Shown here piece by piece: positions 42,795 to 52,285 of a stretch of 64,000 bases of DNA. The notes under the pieces were generated by a model, which did not search any database, was not told the DNA's origin, and worked only from the letters and a program-made list of their open reading frames with translations. A program made the translations under genes and the position numbers. The stretch spans positions 1,302,001-1,366,000 of the forward strand of contig NZ_JABAIA010000002.1 of the NCBI RefSeq assembly GCF_012641275.1, given 5' to 3'. The number at the start of each line of letters is the position of its first letter. Within the stretch, counting starts at the first letter, position 1. The DNA is from Chitinophaga varians (GTDB lineage Bacteria; Bacteroidota; Bacteroidia; Chitinophagales; Chitinophagaceae).

Positions 42795-45084
42795 GCAGTA
42801 TTTTGATCAATTTTGGGCAAAGGGTGATGGTGTAACCACTCTTGAGATGCATACCAGACATGTTATTACAGCGGCTATAAATTTATTGAAGTCGCTTCCT
42901 TTAAATGAGTCTGAGAGAGAATATTGGGAGCGGAAAATGGTGAGGTGCGCTGTTTTACACGATTTGGGTAAAATTCATAAGGAGTTTGTGGAAAAGTTGA
43001 AAGGCCATAAGGAGGGAGGCATTAGGCACGAGTTGGTGTCGCTGCTGTTGTGTATTAATTATTTGCAGCTGGATAATGATGAGCTATTCGCGATTGCGAC
43101 ACATCACAAAGGGATTGTAGATACGCATGGTCTGAAAGGGAGCTTTTTGCTTAACCAAATAATTGAATATATTGAACAGTGGTATAATTCAGACTCTTCG
43201 ATTTTTCAAAGTAGACATATCCTTGACTGGTTACAGATCTTCGGGCTGAGTATGCCGATAGTTGAACAAGAGCCTGTGAAAAAGTTGCCCAAAGAAATGA
43301 TAATGCTGTTAAATGTAGGATATCAAGCTAAAGCATTACCAGATCCCGAGCATAGGAGGCAGCTTTCTATGACCCGGGCTTTGTTGATGGCTTCGGACCA
43401 TTTAGGCTCTGCAAGAAAGGAAAACGATATACCGCAATATAAACAGCTGGAACTGCGCGATTTTCAACCGGGTAAGGATGGGGAATATCTTCCATTTCGT
43501 CCATTTCAGGATCGGTTAAGAGGAATAAAAACAGATGTTATCCTGCATGCACCCACAGGGTCAGGGAAGACGGAAGCCGCGTTGAATTGGATATTTGCGA
43601 ATCAAACTAAAAATTCAAGGGTGTTTTATTTGCTACCTTATACAGCAAGTATTAATGCAATGGTTTCCCGATTACAAATGCATTATAATGAGAATGTTGT
43701 AACCGCTTTACATTCTAAAACAATAGATTTTTTCTATGAACAGATTTCTGGTGAATATAACAATCTAGAGAAGGATTATAGAAAGATTGAGTTGGAAGCA
43801 AGAGATAGAAAATCGCTTTCCAGGGAGTTATTCTACCCAATAAAGGTCGCGACGTTGCATCAGATTCTGAAAACGTCCCTTAAGGGCAGGGGATGGGAGT
43901 TGGCTTTGTTCGATTATAAAAATGCGTTATTTGTTATTGATGAATTTCACACCTATGATGCTTTATTGACGGGCATGTTGTTGGCAACAATAAAGCTCTT
44001 CAAAAGAATGTTCAATGCTAAGTTTTTCTTTTTGTCAGCTACCATTCCTGATTTTATGCTGAACCTTATCATTGACGAAATTTATGCGGGTGATCAGTCA
44101 ATGCTTGTTCGGCCAGACAGGACAAAGGAGCAAGACCGGGATGTGTTAGATAAAAAAAGGCACCGCTTGTATTGTAAGAGTACCGCTACAATTGAAGATG
44201 AAATAGGCCTGGTTAAGAAGTATTTGGACGCGGGAAGATCGGTTTTAATTGTTGTGAATAATGTGAAGACTGCGCAAAAGCTGTATAGGGAAATTGATAT
44301 TGGTTGTACAGTACAACTTTTGCACAGCGGTTTAAATAGAAGGGACAGAACTGCCATTGAGAAATTGATTGTTGGCAAGGATATTTCGCTGCGTCCTCAA
44401 TTGTTAATTGCTACTCAAGCTGTAGAAGTTAGCCTGGATATCGATTATGACGTTGCTTTTATAGAAAATGCCCCCATTGATGCTTTAATACAGCGATTTG
44501 GAAGAGTCAATAGAGCTGGAAAGAAGATGATTCCTCCAATAGATGGAAAACTGGGTTTTAATACTACTAGCGTTCCCGTTTACTTGTTTGAAAATTCAAT
44601 TGGGGTTACACCATTCTATGATGTGAAGGTTTTGAAAGACACCTGGAGTGAATTGAGCCGCTTCAATCATTGCGAACTGGGAGAAGATGAGCTAATTGGC
44701 GTGTGTAACAATGTTTACAGGGATGGTTATAATGAGGAGCAGCAAAAAGACTTTAAGAATGGATTACATCATTCAGTCATCAATCAGTTTGAAGAAGAAT
44801 GGATCGCCGGACATTGGCGAGATTGGGTTGAAGATATACTGAAGAATAATAATCAAAAGATTGAGGTGCTTTGTTTTAACCTCATTGAAGAATACCAGGA
44901 AAAGGTATCCCAAAGAAGATTTTTAGAAGCCAATCAATTATTGGTTCAGGTTTATGCTTACGAAGCAAAGATATCCAGAAACAAAATGATGGGAGATGTT
45001 TTGATTGCTGTTAACCTGGAATACAATCCGATGATTGGATATATAGAAAAGAAGATAACGGTTGACGATCAGATATGGGATTAG
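42787..45084 (+). CDS. cas3: Cas3 nuclease-helicase
   Basis: 765 residues. HD nuclease domain first: HDLGK with His58/Asp59, then RHELVSLLLC and THHKG. The SF2 helicase follows with Walker A APTGSGKTEAAL at about 255-266, the DEAD-like VIDEFH with Asp385, SATIPDFM (motif III) and QRFGRVNRAGK (motif VI). All motifs are present, so the enzyme looks active; it degrades DNA bound by Cascade. A 78-base gap with a small inverted repeat separates it from the adaptation genes. Confidence 0.96.
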   Translation: MSKQYFDQFWAKGDGVTTLEMHTRHVITAAINLLKSLPLNESEREYWERKMVRCAVLHDLGKIHKEFVEKLKGHKEGGIRHELVSLLLCINYLQLDNDELFAIATHHKGIVDTHGLKGSFLLNQIIEYIEQWYNSDSSIFQSRHILDWLQIFGLSMPIVEQEPVKKLPKEMIMLLNVGYQAKALPDPEHRRQLSMTRALLMASDHLGSARKENDIPQYKQLELRDFQPGKDGEYLPFRPFQDRLRGIKTDVILHAPTGSGKTEAALNWIFANQTKNSRVFYLLPYTASINAMVSRLQMHYNENVVTALHSKTIDFFYEQISGEYNNLEKDYRKIELEARDRKSLSRELFYPIKVATLHQILKTSLKGRGWELALFDYKNALFVIDEFHTYDALLTGMLLATIKLFKRMFNAKFFFLSATIPDFMLNLIIDEIYAGDQSMLVRPDRTKEQDRDVLDKKRHRLYCKSTATIEDEIGLVKKYLDAGRSVLIVVNNVKTAQKLYREIDIGCTVQLLHSGLNRRDRTAIEKLIVGKDISLRPQLLIATQAVEVSLDIDYDVAFIENAPIDALIQRFGRVNRAGKKMIPPIDGKLGFNTTSVPVYLFENSIGVTPFYDVKVLKDTWSELSRFNHCELGEDELIGVCNNVYRDGYNEEQQKDFKNGLHHSVINQFEEEWIAGHWRDWVEDILKNNNQKIEVLCFNLIEEYQEKVSQRRFLEANQLLVQVYAYEAKISRNKMMGDVLIAVNLEYNPMIGYIEKKITVDDQIWD

Positions 45085-45162
45085 GTTTTGGGGATAATTC
45101 GAGCTTAAGTGACAGAGTGGTCACTGATATAATGTATTTTTCTAAAAATAATTTCTCTATTA

Positions 45163-45669
45163 ATGAACATCACCGGAACACATGTTGCCTATCTGCATAC
45201 TTGCAAACGAAAGCTATGGTTGTTTGCTAATGGTATACAAATGGAATATACTTCTGATATAGTTGCTGATGGTAAATTAGTTGCAGAAACTACTTACCTG
45301 GACCGATCCAGAAAATATACCGAGTTGGCCATTGATGGAATTAAAATAGATTTCTTCAATGTAAAGGACAAGATAGTTCACGAAGTAAAAAAATCGGATA
45401 AAGTGGAAGTTGCGCATGTTGCCCAGTTGAAATATTATCTTAGTGTTTTGGTAAGGAACGGAATTGTTGATCCGAAAGGGGTTATAGAATATCCCAGACT
45501 AAAGCAGAAAGAGTACGTTGAATGGAATGATGAATTTTTACTGCAAGCCAAACAATGGGAAGACGAAATTTGCCTGATTGTTCAGAGTGATATTTGTCCA
45601 TCTATAGTGAAAAAGGGAATTTGTAAGAGTTGTAGTTATTATGAACTCTGTTATATAGCTGAAGTATGA
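45163..45669 (+). CDS. cas4: Cas4 nuclease
   Basis: 168 residues, short Dna2/RecB-type Cas4. An N-terminal Cys in HTCKRKLWLFANG and three C-terminal cysteines in GICKSCSYYELCY form the 4Fe-4S site; IDFFNVKDKIVHEVKKSDK holds the RecB Asp and Glu-Val-Lys. Cas4 trims prespacers and sets PAM orientation during adaptation. Overlaps cas1 by four bases (ATGA). Confidence 0.94.
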   Translation: MNITGTHVAYLHTCKRKLWLFANGIQMEYTSDIVADGKLVAETTYLDRSRKYTELAIDGIKIDFFNVKDKIVHEVKKSDKVEVAHVAQLKYYLSVLVRNGIVDPKGVIEYPRLKQKEYVEWNDEFLLQAKQWEDEICLIVQSDICPSIVKKGICKSCSYYELCYIAEV

Positions 45670-46670
45670 AGAAAACGTACTACCTTTTCAATCCAGGTCG
45701 CATGAGCCGTAAGGACAATACACTTAAGTTTACTCCGGTGGATAACATGGGGAATGAAGGGGTTCCTAAATATATACCCATAGAAGGCGTGTCTGATCTG
45801 TTTTGTTTTGGTGCATTGGATGCCAATAGTGCTTTGTATAATTTTTTAGGTAAGGAACAGATTGCTGTACATTTTTTTGATTTTTATGAGCACTATACTG
45901 GTAGCTTTATGCCCAAGGATTATTTATTGGCGGGTCGCATGCAGATTGAGCAAACCAATCATTATATGTCGAAAAGTAAACGATTGGTAATTGCACGAAG
46001 GTTTGTAGAAGGTGCGGCGTTTAATATTGTAAAAAATCTGCGCTATTATCAGTCACGTGGGAAGGACTTAAGTTCTATAATTGAAACCATCGAGAAACTC
46101 TGTGAGTCCGTATCACAGGCAGTCGATATAGATGTGCTGATGGGGGTCGAAGGAAATATCAGGCAGATTTATTATGAGACCTTTAATGTGATATTAAATG
46201 ATTTTTCGATGGATGGCCGCAGCAAACAGCCTCCGCAAAATGAAGTAAATGCGCTGGTTTCTTTTGGTAATATGATGTGTTATGCGCTTTGCCTGGGGCA
46301 AATTTATCATACTCAACTCAATCCGACTATCAGTTTTTTGCACGAGCCTGGATACAGAAGATATTCGCTGGCGTTGGATGTAGCCGAGATATTTAAACCT
46401 ATTCTGGTTGACAGGGTTATTTTCAAGGTGCTGAATAAAAAGGAAATTCAGGCACGGGACTTTGATGTTCAGGTAAACAGCGTATTATTGAAAGATGCGG
46501 CCCGTAAGATATTTGTGAGAGCGTTTGAAGAGCGCCTGAATGAAACTATTAAGCATAGATCACTCAACAGGCATGTTAGTTATAAGCATTTAGTAAAGTT
46601 GGAATGCTATAAGCTCACCAAACATATTTTAAATATGGAGGAATATAGGCCCTTTAAAAGTTGGTGGTAA
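45666..46670 (+). CDS. cas1: Cas1 integrase
   Basis: 334 residues. The metal-binding Glu is in LMGVEGNIRQIYYETFN; the His and Asp follow in SFLHEPGYRRYSLALDVAEIFKP (read in parts), ending in LVDRVIF. The N-terminal beta domain starts KKTYYLFNPGRMSRKDNTL, usual for I-B Cas1. With Cas2 and Cas4 it inserts new spacers at the leader end of the array. Confidence 0.96.
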   Translation: MKKTYYLFNPGRMSRKDNTLKFTPVDNMGNEGVPKYIPIEGVSDLFCFGALDANSALYNFLGKEQIAVHFFDFYEHYTGSFMPKDYLLAGRMQIEQTNHYMSKSKRLVIARRFVEGAAFNIVKNLRYYQSRGKDLSSIIETIEKLCESVSQAVDIDVLMGVEGNIRQIYYETFNVILNDFSMDGRSKQPPQNEVNALVSFGNMMCYALCLGQIYHTQLNPTISFLHEPGYRRYSLALDVAEIFKPILVDRVIFKVLNKKEIQARDFDVQVNSVLLKDAARKIFVRAFEERLNETIKHRSLNRHVSYKHLVKLECYKLTKHILNMEEYRPFKSWW

Positions 46671-46671
46671 C

Positions 46672-46935
46672 ATGTATGTAATTCTGGTTTACGATATTGG
46701 AGAGAAACGTGTAGGGAAAATGCTCAAGCTGTGTAGACAGTATTTGAATTGGATACAGAACAGTGTATTTGAAGGGGAAATCACCGATGTGAAGCTAAAA
46801 GAGTTAGGCTTCCGGGCAAAGGAAATAATGAAGATGGAAGAGGATAGCCTGATTATTTTCAAAAGTAGAAATGAAAAGTGGCTGGATAAGCAGATCTTAG
46901 GAAAGGAAAAGAGCGAGCCGGATATTTTTCTGTAG
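46672..46935 (+). CDS. cas2: Cas2 adaptation protein
   Basis: 87 residues. Starts MYVILVYDIGEKRVGKM with the conserved Asp at residue 8, then LKLCRQYLNWIQNSVFEGEIT. It bridges two Cas1 dimers. Last cas gene; the array leader follows at once. Confidence 0.96.
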   Translation: MYVILVYDIGEKRVGKMLKLCRQYLNWIQNSVFEGEITDVKLKELGFRAKEIMKMEEDSLIIFKSRNEKWLDKQILGKEKSEPDIFL

Positions 46936-47140
46936 TTGTCGAATATTATGTTATTTGTAATTTGGGATCCGTCCTTTAATACAGGTACTTTGTAAGTTGT
47001 TGACTATCAGTGTGGTGCAAGGTTGTCGGTGCTAGGACAAAATCCAGGTATTTCGCATCGACAACTTTTTGTAGGAAATAGCTTCTTCTTATGAGTTATA
47101 AAGCTTTGAAAATGAGCTTTTTTTGTCGTCGATTTGGCGG
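46936..47140 (+). promoter_or_regulatory. CRISPR leader
   Basis: AT-rich 205-base gap between cas2 and the first repeat. It contains an 11-bp inverted repeat with one mismatch, GTTGTCGGTGC (47022-47032) and GCATCGACAAC (47055-47065), followed by TTTTT, and a smaller hairpin AAAGCT / AGCTTT at 47100-47120 with a T run. Either could end the cas transcript or act as an integration or promoter element. The leader side is supported by perfect repeats at this end and decayed ones at the other. Confidence 0.75.
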
Positions 47141-48888
47141 GTCATAATCGAACCATAGTGGAATTGAAATTTGTTGGTAAAGCTCCATGTTCCGGGCAAT
47201 CATTGGTCATAATCGAACCATAGTGGAATTGAAATATTGTGATCTTTGTATTGTTGTTCGGCCGCCTGCTGTTTGTCATAATCGAACCATAGTGGAATTG
47301 AAATATCATCGCAGGTAGCTGACTTCTTCACTGCGAAGCCGTCATAATCGAACCATAGTGGAATTGAAATAGTATAAATTCCAGAGGCCTTACGTTGGCC
47401 AGGACCGTCATAATCGAACCATAGTGGAATTGAAATTATAATTGGGATTACCGTGGCGTAAAGGCTGACAGTAGTCATAATCGAACCATAGTGGAATTGA
47501 AATTTGATAAGCGCAGAACCCTTGCAGGCAAGTATTTCCGTCATAATCGAACCATAGTGGAATTGAAATGAGATAGAAGACAGGCATCCAGACAGTGATA
47601 TTGAGATGTCATAATCGAACCATAGTGGAATTGAAATACAGATGGCTGTTGGTGCTGGCATTCATCCCCGCAGGTCATAATCGAACCATAGTGGAATTGA
47701 AATACTCTTCTGTTAAAATGAGCGGCATCCGGCCCGCATAGTCATAATCGAACCATAGTGGAATTGAAATGTGATTTGCGCATTTGCTCTAATGATTCGC
47801 TTTGGTCGTCATAATCGAACCATAGTGGAATTGAAATTACATTTTGAACTTGTCTCCATTGACACACAAATGTCATAATCGAACCATAGTGGAATTGAAA
47901 TAACAAGAGCACAGGACGAGAAGTGAGGCCCGCGACGTCATAATCGAACCATAGTGGAATTGAAATTGTGTAGCAAACGCGCCTTATCGAAAGAAGATGC
48001 GCGTCATAATCGAACCATAGTGGAATTGAAATCTGAAATGTAATATTGTTCGTCATTGGGGTCAGGCAGTCATAATCGAACCATAGTGGAATTGAAATCT
48101 GAAATATAAGTCTACTTGGATGGGGGAAATGACTGTCATAATCGAACCATAGTGGAATTGAAATACAATTCAAATGTCAGTTCCCCTACTTTGAACCGGG
48201 TCATAATCGAACCATAGTGGAATTGAAATACATGAAGTATTATGACTACATGAAGACTGCATTCGGTCATAATCGAACCATAGTGGAATTGAAATTTGCC
48301 AGTTCCTCCGTGAGGACCAGCGGCATACGGGTTATAATCGAACCATAGTGGAATTGAAATTCCGTACATGTTTGATGTTCTTGTTAGGGTCTGATAGTTA
48401 TAATCGAACCATAGTGGAATTGAAATTACAGATCCAGTACACGCTGGGTATCATTTTTCCGGTCATAATCGAACCATAGTGGAATTGAAATGAAGATGCC
48501 GACGACCTGAACATGCCGGAACTGGCAGTCATAATCGAACCATAGTGGAATTGAAATGTATAAAGACCGGACCAGCTACCGTAAAATCGGAAGGGTCATA
48601 TCGAACCATAGTGGAATTGAAATCCGTAACAAAACGCAACATGTCTTAACCAACAAACAGTCATAATCGAACCCTAGTGGAATTGAAATGCTTCGCCGGC
48701 CCTTTGGATTTGCTTTTTACCTCAAGTCATAATCGAACCATAGTGGAATTGAAATCCGGTTTAACGACCGTGTTGCCAGCCTGCACAAAATGGTCATAAT
48801 CGAACCATGGTGGAATTGAAATCCCATGTAGGCCGTGCCCGCAGTCTGTGCTATCTTCGTCATAATCGAACCATACTGGAATTGAAAC
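47141..48888 (+). CRISPR. Type I-B CRISPR array, 27 repeats and 26 spacers
   Basis: Thirty-base repeat beginning GTCATAATCGAACC and ending ATAGTGGAATTGAAAT. The 3' end ATTGAAAT is the usual I-B crRNA handle, so transcription runs on the plus strand, like the cas genes. Spacers are 34-39 bases, mostly 36. Variant repeats: GTTATAATCG at 48331 and 48397, a one-base deletion at 48595, single changes at 48660 and 48793, two changes at 48859. A decayed half repeat lies at about 48924-48942. Decay at the far end agrees with the leader being at 46936-47140. Confidence 0.99.
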
Positions 48889-48923
48889 ATCCGGGACACA
48901 AATATCGTCCTCCTGTTCATCAG

Positions 48924-48942
48924 GATCATATTGGAGTTAAAC
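48924..48942 (+). repeat. Decayed terminal CRISPR repeat
   Basis: GATCATA followed by TTGGAGTTAAAC, spaced as expected (35 bases) after the last clear repeat. It keeps parts of both repeat ends, with the middle lost. Confidence 0.5.
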
Positions 48943-49002
48943 CCAAGCAAAAAAAATGAAAATCAAAAAAAGCAGAAGAGTAATTTTTAAAAGTCGGGGC
49001 AT

Positions 49003-49050
49003 AAAAAAACCGTCGCTAATCTACTGTCTTTCAAATAGTTGCGACGGTTT
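49003..49050 (-). terminator. Terminator of the tRNA-Gly/tRNA-Leu unit
   Basis: On the minus strand AAACCGTCGC and GCGACGGTTT form a 10-bp stem with a 24-base loop, followed by a T run, five bases beyond the tRNA-Leu 3' end. Confidence 0.85.
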
Positions 49051-49054
49051 CGTG

Positions 49055-49140
49055 TACCCCAGATGGGAGTTGAACCCACACTCGCATTGCTGCGAACGGG
49101 ATTTTAAGTCCCGCGTGTCTACCAATTCCACCACCAGGGT
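49055..49140 (-). tRNA. tRNA-Leu (UAA)
   Basis: 86 bases on the minus strand. Acceptor ACCCTGG pairs with CTGGGGT, D-loop GGTAGACACG, anticodon loop CTTAAAA (anticodon UAA), long variable arm of class II tRNAs, T-loop GGTTCAACTCC. CCA is not encoded. Confidence 0.96.
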
Positions 49141-49159
49141 ATCAAGGTGTAAAACCTGG

Positions 49160-49232
<73 letters not shown>

Positions 49233-49377
49233 AGGTTGTCTAATATAAGAACTTTTTCAACGTTTTAGCCATGGCTTTTTTCGTTGGGACTGCAAAGATA
49301 GTAATCTTTTTGAAGCTGCAAAATTTTTTTAGCGTTGAGCTAAAAGAATTTATGTATTCCGGAAAATTTAACTGCAA

Positions 49378-50226
49378 TTAAGGCTTCAGCTCATAGCTGT
49401 ATTTTACCATACCCAGCAGCTCTTTCCCTTTGCCATAACAGGTTTCTTTGGATGGAAGCCCGTTGCCCTGGTACTCGTATTCCCAGATAGTGTAAGACGA
49501 CGTTTGTGCATTGACGGTAGTCATCTTCGTTACCTGTCCCTGGGCATTGTATTCAAAGATATAGTCTGGCAGCATACGCTTCTTCGCAGGCTGATAGCGG
49601 TATACATCGGTCAACTGACCGTTTTTGTCATAGTTGTAATAGGTACGTTTGGCAGGCACGCCTTTACGCTGCTCCAGCTCTTCGGTAACATGACCGGCAC
49701 TGTCTGTCTTAAAAGCCACCACCGCAGAGTCGGTGCTGTTGCTCTTTTTCTGTACCATCTGCTGCAGGTGCCCGGCGCTGTCGTAGGTGTAGTTACGGGT
49801 CTCGTCAAAACGGATTTTGCTCTCCCGGGCAACGGAGCTGCTGCTGACAGACTGCAGTCTGCCCTGGGCGTCATAACGGTATAACGTGGTGGTGATACTG
49901 GCGGTGGAACTGTCCACTGTCCTGGTCAGCTGCCCCTTGGCGGAAAAGGAGGAGGTAAGGGCGGAATAGCCGGTGGCGGTGGACTGCGTCTGCGATTTCA
50001 TCTGGTGATAGGTAGGGCTCAGGCTGCGCTCGCAGCGGAAATCCCGGTCAATCTCCATATTGGCGTCCAGCGTCATCACCCGCTGCAGCTGCACCTTGTT
50101 CTCCTTCAGCAAGGCCATGGTGGCCATGGTCTGCTGCGTATTATAGATGTCCTGGAAATAAAACTGTGCATATGCTTTGCTGCCCACGGCCAGCATTCCC
50201 AATACCAATAGAATCGTCTTCTTCAT
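49378..50226 (-). CDS. Secreted YD-repeat-like protein
   Basis: 282 residues from the start at 50226, which gives a signal peptide (KKTILLVLGMLAVGSKAYAQ). Short YD-type repeats follow: YRYDAQGRLQSVSSS, YTYDSAGHLQQMVQK, YNYDKNGQLTDVYRY and FEYNAQGQVTKMTTV. Such repeats occur in RHS/wall proteins, but a protein of this size has too few for a toxin shell. It is probably a small extracytoplasmic beta-strand protein of unknown role. Divergent from the first DUF3667 gene. Confidence 0.78.
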   Translation of the reverse strand: MKKTILLVLGMLAVGSKAYAQFYFQDIYNTQQTMATMALLKENKVQLQRVMTLDANMEIDRDFRCERSLSPTYHQMKSQTQSTATGYSALTSSFSAKGQLTRTVDSSTASITTTLYRYDAQGRLQSVSSSSVARESKIRFDETRNYTYDSAGHLQQMVQKKSNSTDSAVVAFKTDSAGHVTEELEQRKGVPAKRTYYNYDKNGQLTDVYRYQPAKKRMLPDYIFEYNAQGQVTKMTTVNAQTSSYTIWEYEYQGNGLPSKETCYGKGKELLGMVKYSYELKP

Positions 50227-50373
50227 GTAGGTATGATCGCAGATTTTTTGATGGTGACAATTACGACAAATGTAAAACGCAATTTTCATATTAAAATTTT
50301 TTGACCACATAAACTAGCTGCCGATTATTATTTATCTTGGTGGCCGATTTCATATTACAACCATCTAAATCGC

Positions 50374-51297
50374 GTGAAAACACAACCTTTACGGTCTGAG
50401 AAAAACTGTCTCAACTGCGGTACGGAGGTGCCCCAACGTTTTTGCACTCACTGTGGACAGGAAAATACAGTACAACATGAAAGTTTTGGCCATCTGGCAG
50501 GGCATGTCGTGGCTGATATCGTCCACTACGACTCCAAGTTCCTGACAACCCTCAAATACCTGGTTGTCCGCCCGGGTTTCCTGACGAAAGAATACTGGGC
50601 CGGTAGAAGAAAACGTTACGTCAATCCCATTCAACTGTATATTTTCATCTCCTTTGTGTTTTTCCTGTTCTTTGCTATCCTTACTCATTCACCGGAAGAT
50701 CATGCGGACAGGAAAAAAACGGTACACAAGGAAACGGCTGTTCATCCTAAGGACGATAAGGTGGTAGACCTCAGTGCCATGGATACCCATTACAGCAGCG
50801 AAGCGGAATTCGACTCGTTACAGGCGGCCCTCCCTCCGGATAAAAGGCTCACAGGGGTCGAGTACCGCTGGCAGCGCCGCATCGCGGGACTAAAGGAAAG
50901 CGGCCAGACCGCTGATCAGGTGATAATGGAAATGTTCTCCCATAGTCTGCCTAAAATCATGTTCCTCCTGATGCCACTGTTTGCACTAATGGTGAAGTGG
51001 AGCCACCGCAAACGTAAACTGGTATATACAGACCATGCCATTTTCACTATTCATATCCACTCCTTCCTGTTTATCATCCTTTTTGTAGGACTGGTGGTCC
51101 GTTATTTTGTTCATGACGATATGCCGCTGGACCTGGCCTACTGGGGCGGATTCTTCTATCTGGTATTGGCATTGAAAAATGCCTATCAGCAGTCTTTCTG
51201 GAAATCGTTTTTCAAAGGAACATTGCTTTTTACCGGCTACGTGTTCATCGCGGCGATAGTATTCATGGCGTTTATATTCGCAGTGCTGTCCGTATAA
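50374..51297 (+). CDS. DUF3667 membrane protein, copy 1 of 3
   Basis: 307 residues, GTG start. N-terminal zinc ribbon NCLNCGTEVPQRFCTHCGQEN (two CxxC pairs). Then ESFGHLAGHVVADIVHYDSK and RPGFLTKEYWAGRRKRYVNP, the DUF3667 core. Membrane helices follow at about 90-110, 200-215, 235-255 and 285-305. The middle (~115-185) is charged and variable between copies. Function unknown. First of three tandem paralogues on one strand, with 45- and 34-base gaps, probably one transcript. Confidence 0.88.
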   Translation: MKTQPLRSEKNCLNCGTEVPQRFCTHCGQENTVQHESFGHLAGHVVADIVHYDSKFLTTLKYLVVRPGFLTKEYWAGRRKRYVNPIQLYIFISFVFFLFFAILTHSPEDHADRKKTVHKETAVHPKDDKVVDLSAMDTHYSSEAEFDSLQAALPPDKRLTGVEYRWQRRIAGLKESGQTADQVIMEMFSHSLPKIMFLLMPLFALMVKWSHRKRKLVYTDHAIFTIHIHSFLFIILFVGLVVRYFVHDDMPLDLAYWGGFFYLVLALKNAYQQSFWKSFFKGTLLFTGYVFIAAIVFMAFIFAVLSV

Positions 51298-51342
51298 TGC
51301 CCTTATCTGATTAGAAATTCATATTACAACTGTCTATATCGC

Positions 51343-52251
51343 GTGAAATCACAACACTTACGCTCTGAAAAAAACTGTCTCAACTGTGGTACGGAAGTGC
51401 CGGAACGCTATTGTCCGCTCTGTGGACAGGAAAATACAGTGCAGCACGAAACCTTTGGCCACCTGGTCGGGCATGTGGTGGCGGATATCGTCCACTACGA
51501 TTCCCAGTTCCTGAAAACACTCAAATACCTGACCATCCGCCCCGGCTTCCTGACAAAGGAATACTGGGCCGGAAGAAGGGTCCGGTACGTCAATCCCATC
51601 AAACTATACGTATTCGTATCATTCGTGTTCTTCTTCGCCATGGCACTGATCAATAACTCAAAAGACCATGGAAAGAAACCGGTAGTGCATGCAAGCACGG
51701 CAACAACGCGAACAGAAGAAAAACAGGTGTACGACGGAACCGATTATCGCAGCGTGGCAGAATATGATTCTGTACAGGCGTCGCTGCCCGCGGATAAACG
51801 TAACCACGGACTGGAAGACCGCATGGAGCGCAACCTTGCCAGGATGCGGGAGCACAAGCAAGGCAGCAGGGCGGCGTTTGTGGAGATGTTTGTCCATAGC
51901 CTGCCCAAGATCATGTTTATCCTTATGCCATTGTTCGCCCTAATGGTGAAATGGACGCACCGCAAACGTGGGCTGGTATACACTGATCACGCCATTTTTA
52001 CCATTCATTTTCACGCTTTTCTGTTTATCATTCTTTTGGTGGCGCTGGTGATACGGTTCTTCATCCACAGGGAAACACCGCTGAACCTGGCCTACTGGGG
52101 CATATTCCTCTATCTGTTGCTGGCGCTGAGAAATGCCTACCAACAATCATTCTGGAAGGCGCTGATAAAAGCGCTGCTGCTTTACCTGGGATATTTTATC
52201 GTGGCGCTTACGGTATTCGTGCTTTTTTTCTTCGTGATGCTGCTGGCCTGA
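51343..52251 (+). CDS. DUF3667 membrane protein, copy 2 of 3
   Basis: 302 residues, GTG start in the same context (GCGTGAAATC) as the other copies. Zinc ribbon NCLNCGTEVPERYCPLCGQEN, then nearly the same core as copy 1. The loop at ~115-175 differs most. The C-terminal end ALTVFVLFFFVMLLA is hydrophobic. The N-terminal ~100 residues are more alike between copies 2 and 3 than with copy 1, so these two probably arose in the later duplication. Function unknown. Confidence 0.88.
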   Translation: MKSQHLRSEKNCLNCGTEVPERYCPLCGQENTVQHETFGHLVGHVVADIVHYDSQFLKTLKYLTIRPGFLTKEYWAGRRVRYVNPIKLYVFVSFVFFFAMALINNSKDHGKKPVVHASTATTRTEEKQVYDGTDYRSVAEYDSVQASLPADKRNHGLEDRMERNLARMREHKQGSRAAFVEMFVHSLPKIMFILMPLFALMVKWTHRKRGLVYTDHAIFTIHFHAFLFIILLVALVIRFFIHRETPLNLAYWGIFLYLLLALRNAYQQSFWKALIKALLLYLGYFIVALTVFVLFFFVMLLA

Positions 52252-52285
52252 CCTTTAGTCTTTATTTTATAACCATGTACGTCCC

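Noticed and set aside
47200..48950. Minus-strand open frames with repeated ISIPLWFDYD peptides
   Set aside because: They are translations of the CRISPR repeat units on the reverse strand; the unit is 65-67 bases, and the frames shift with spacer length.
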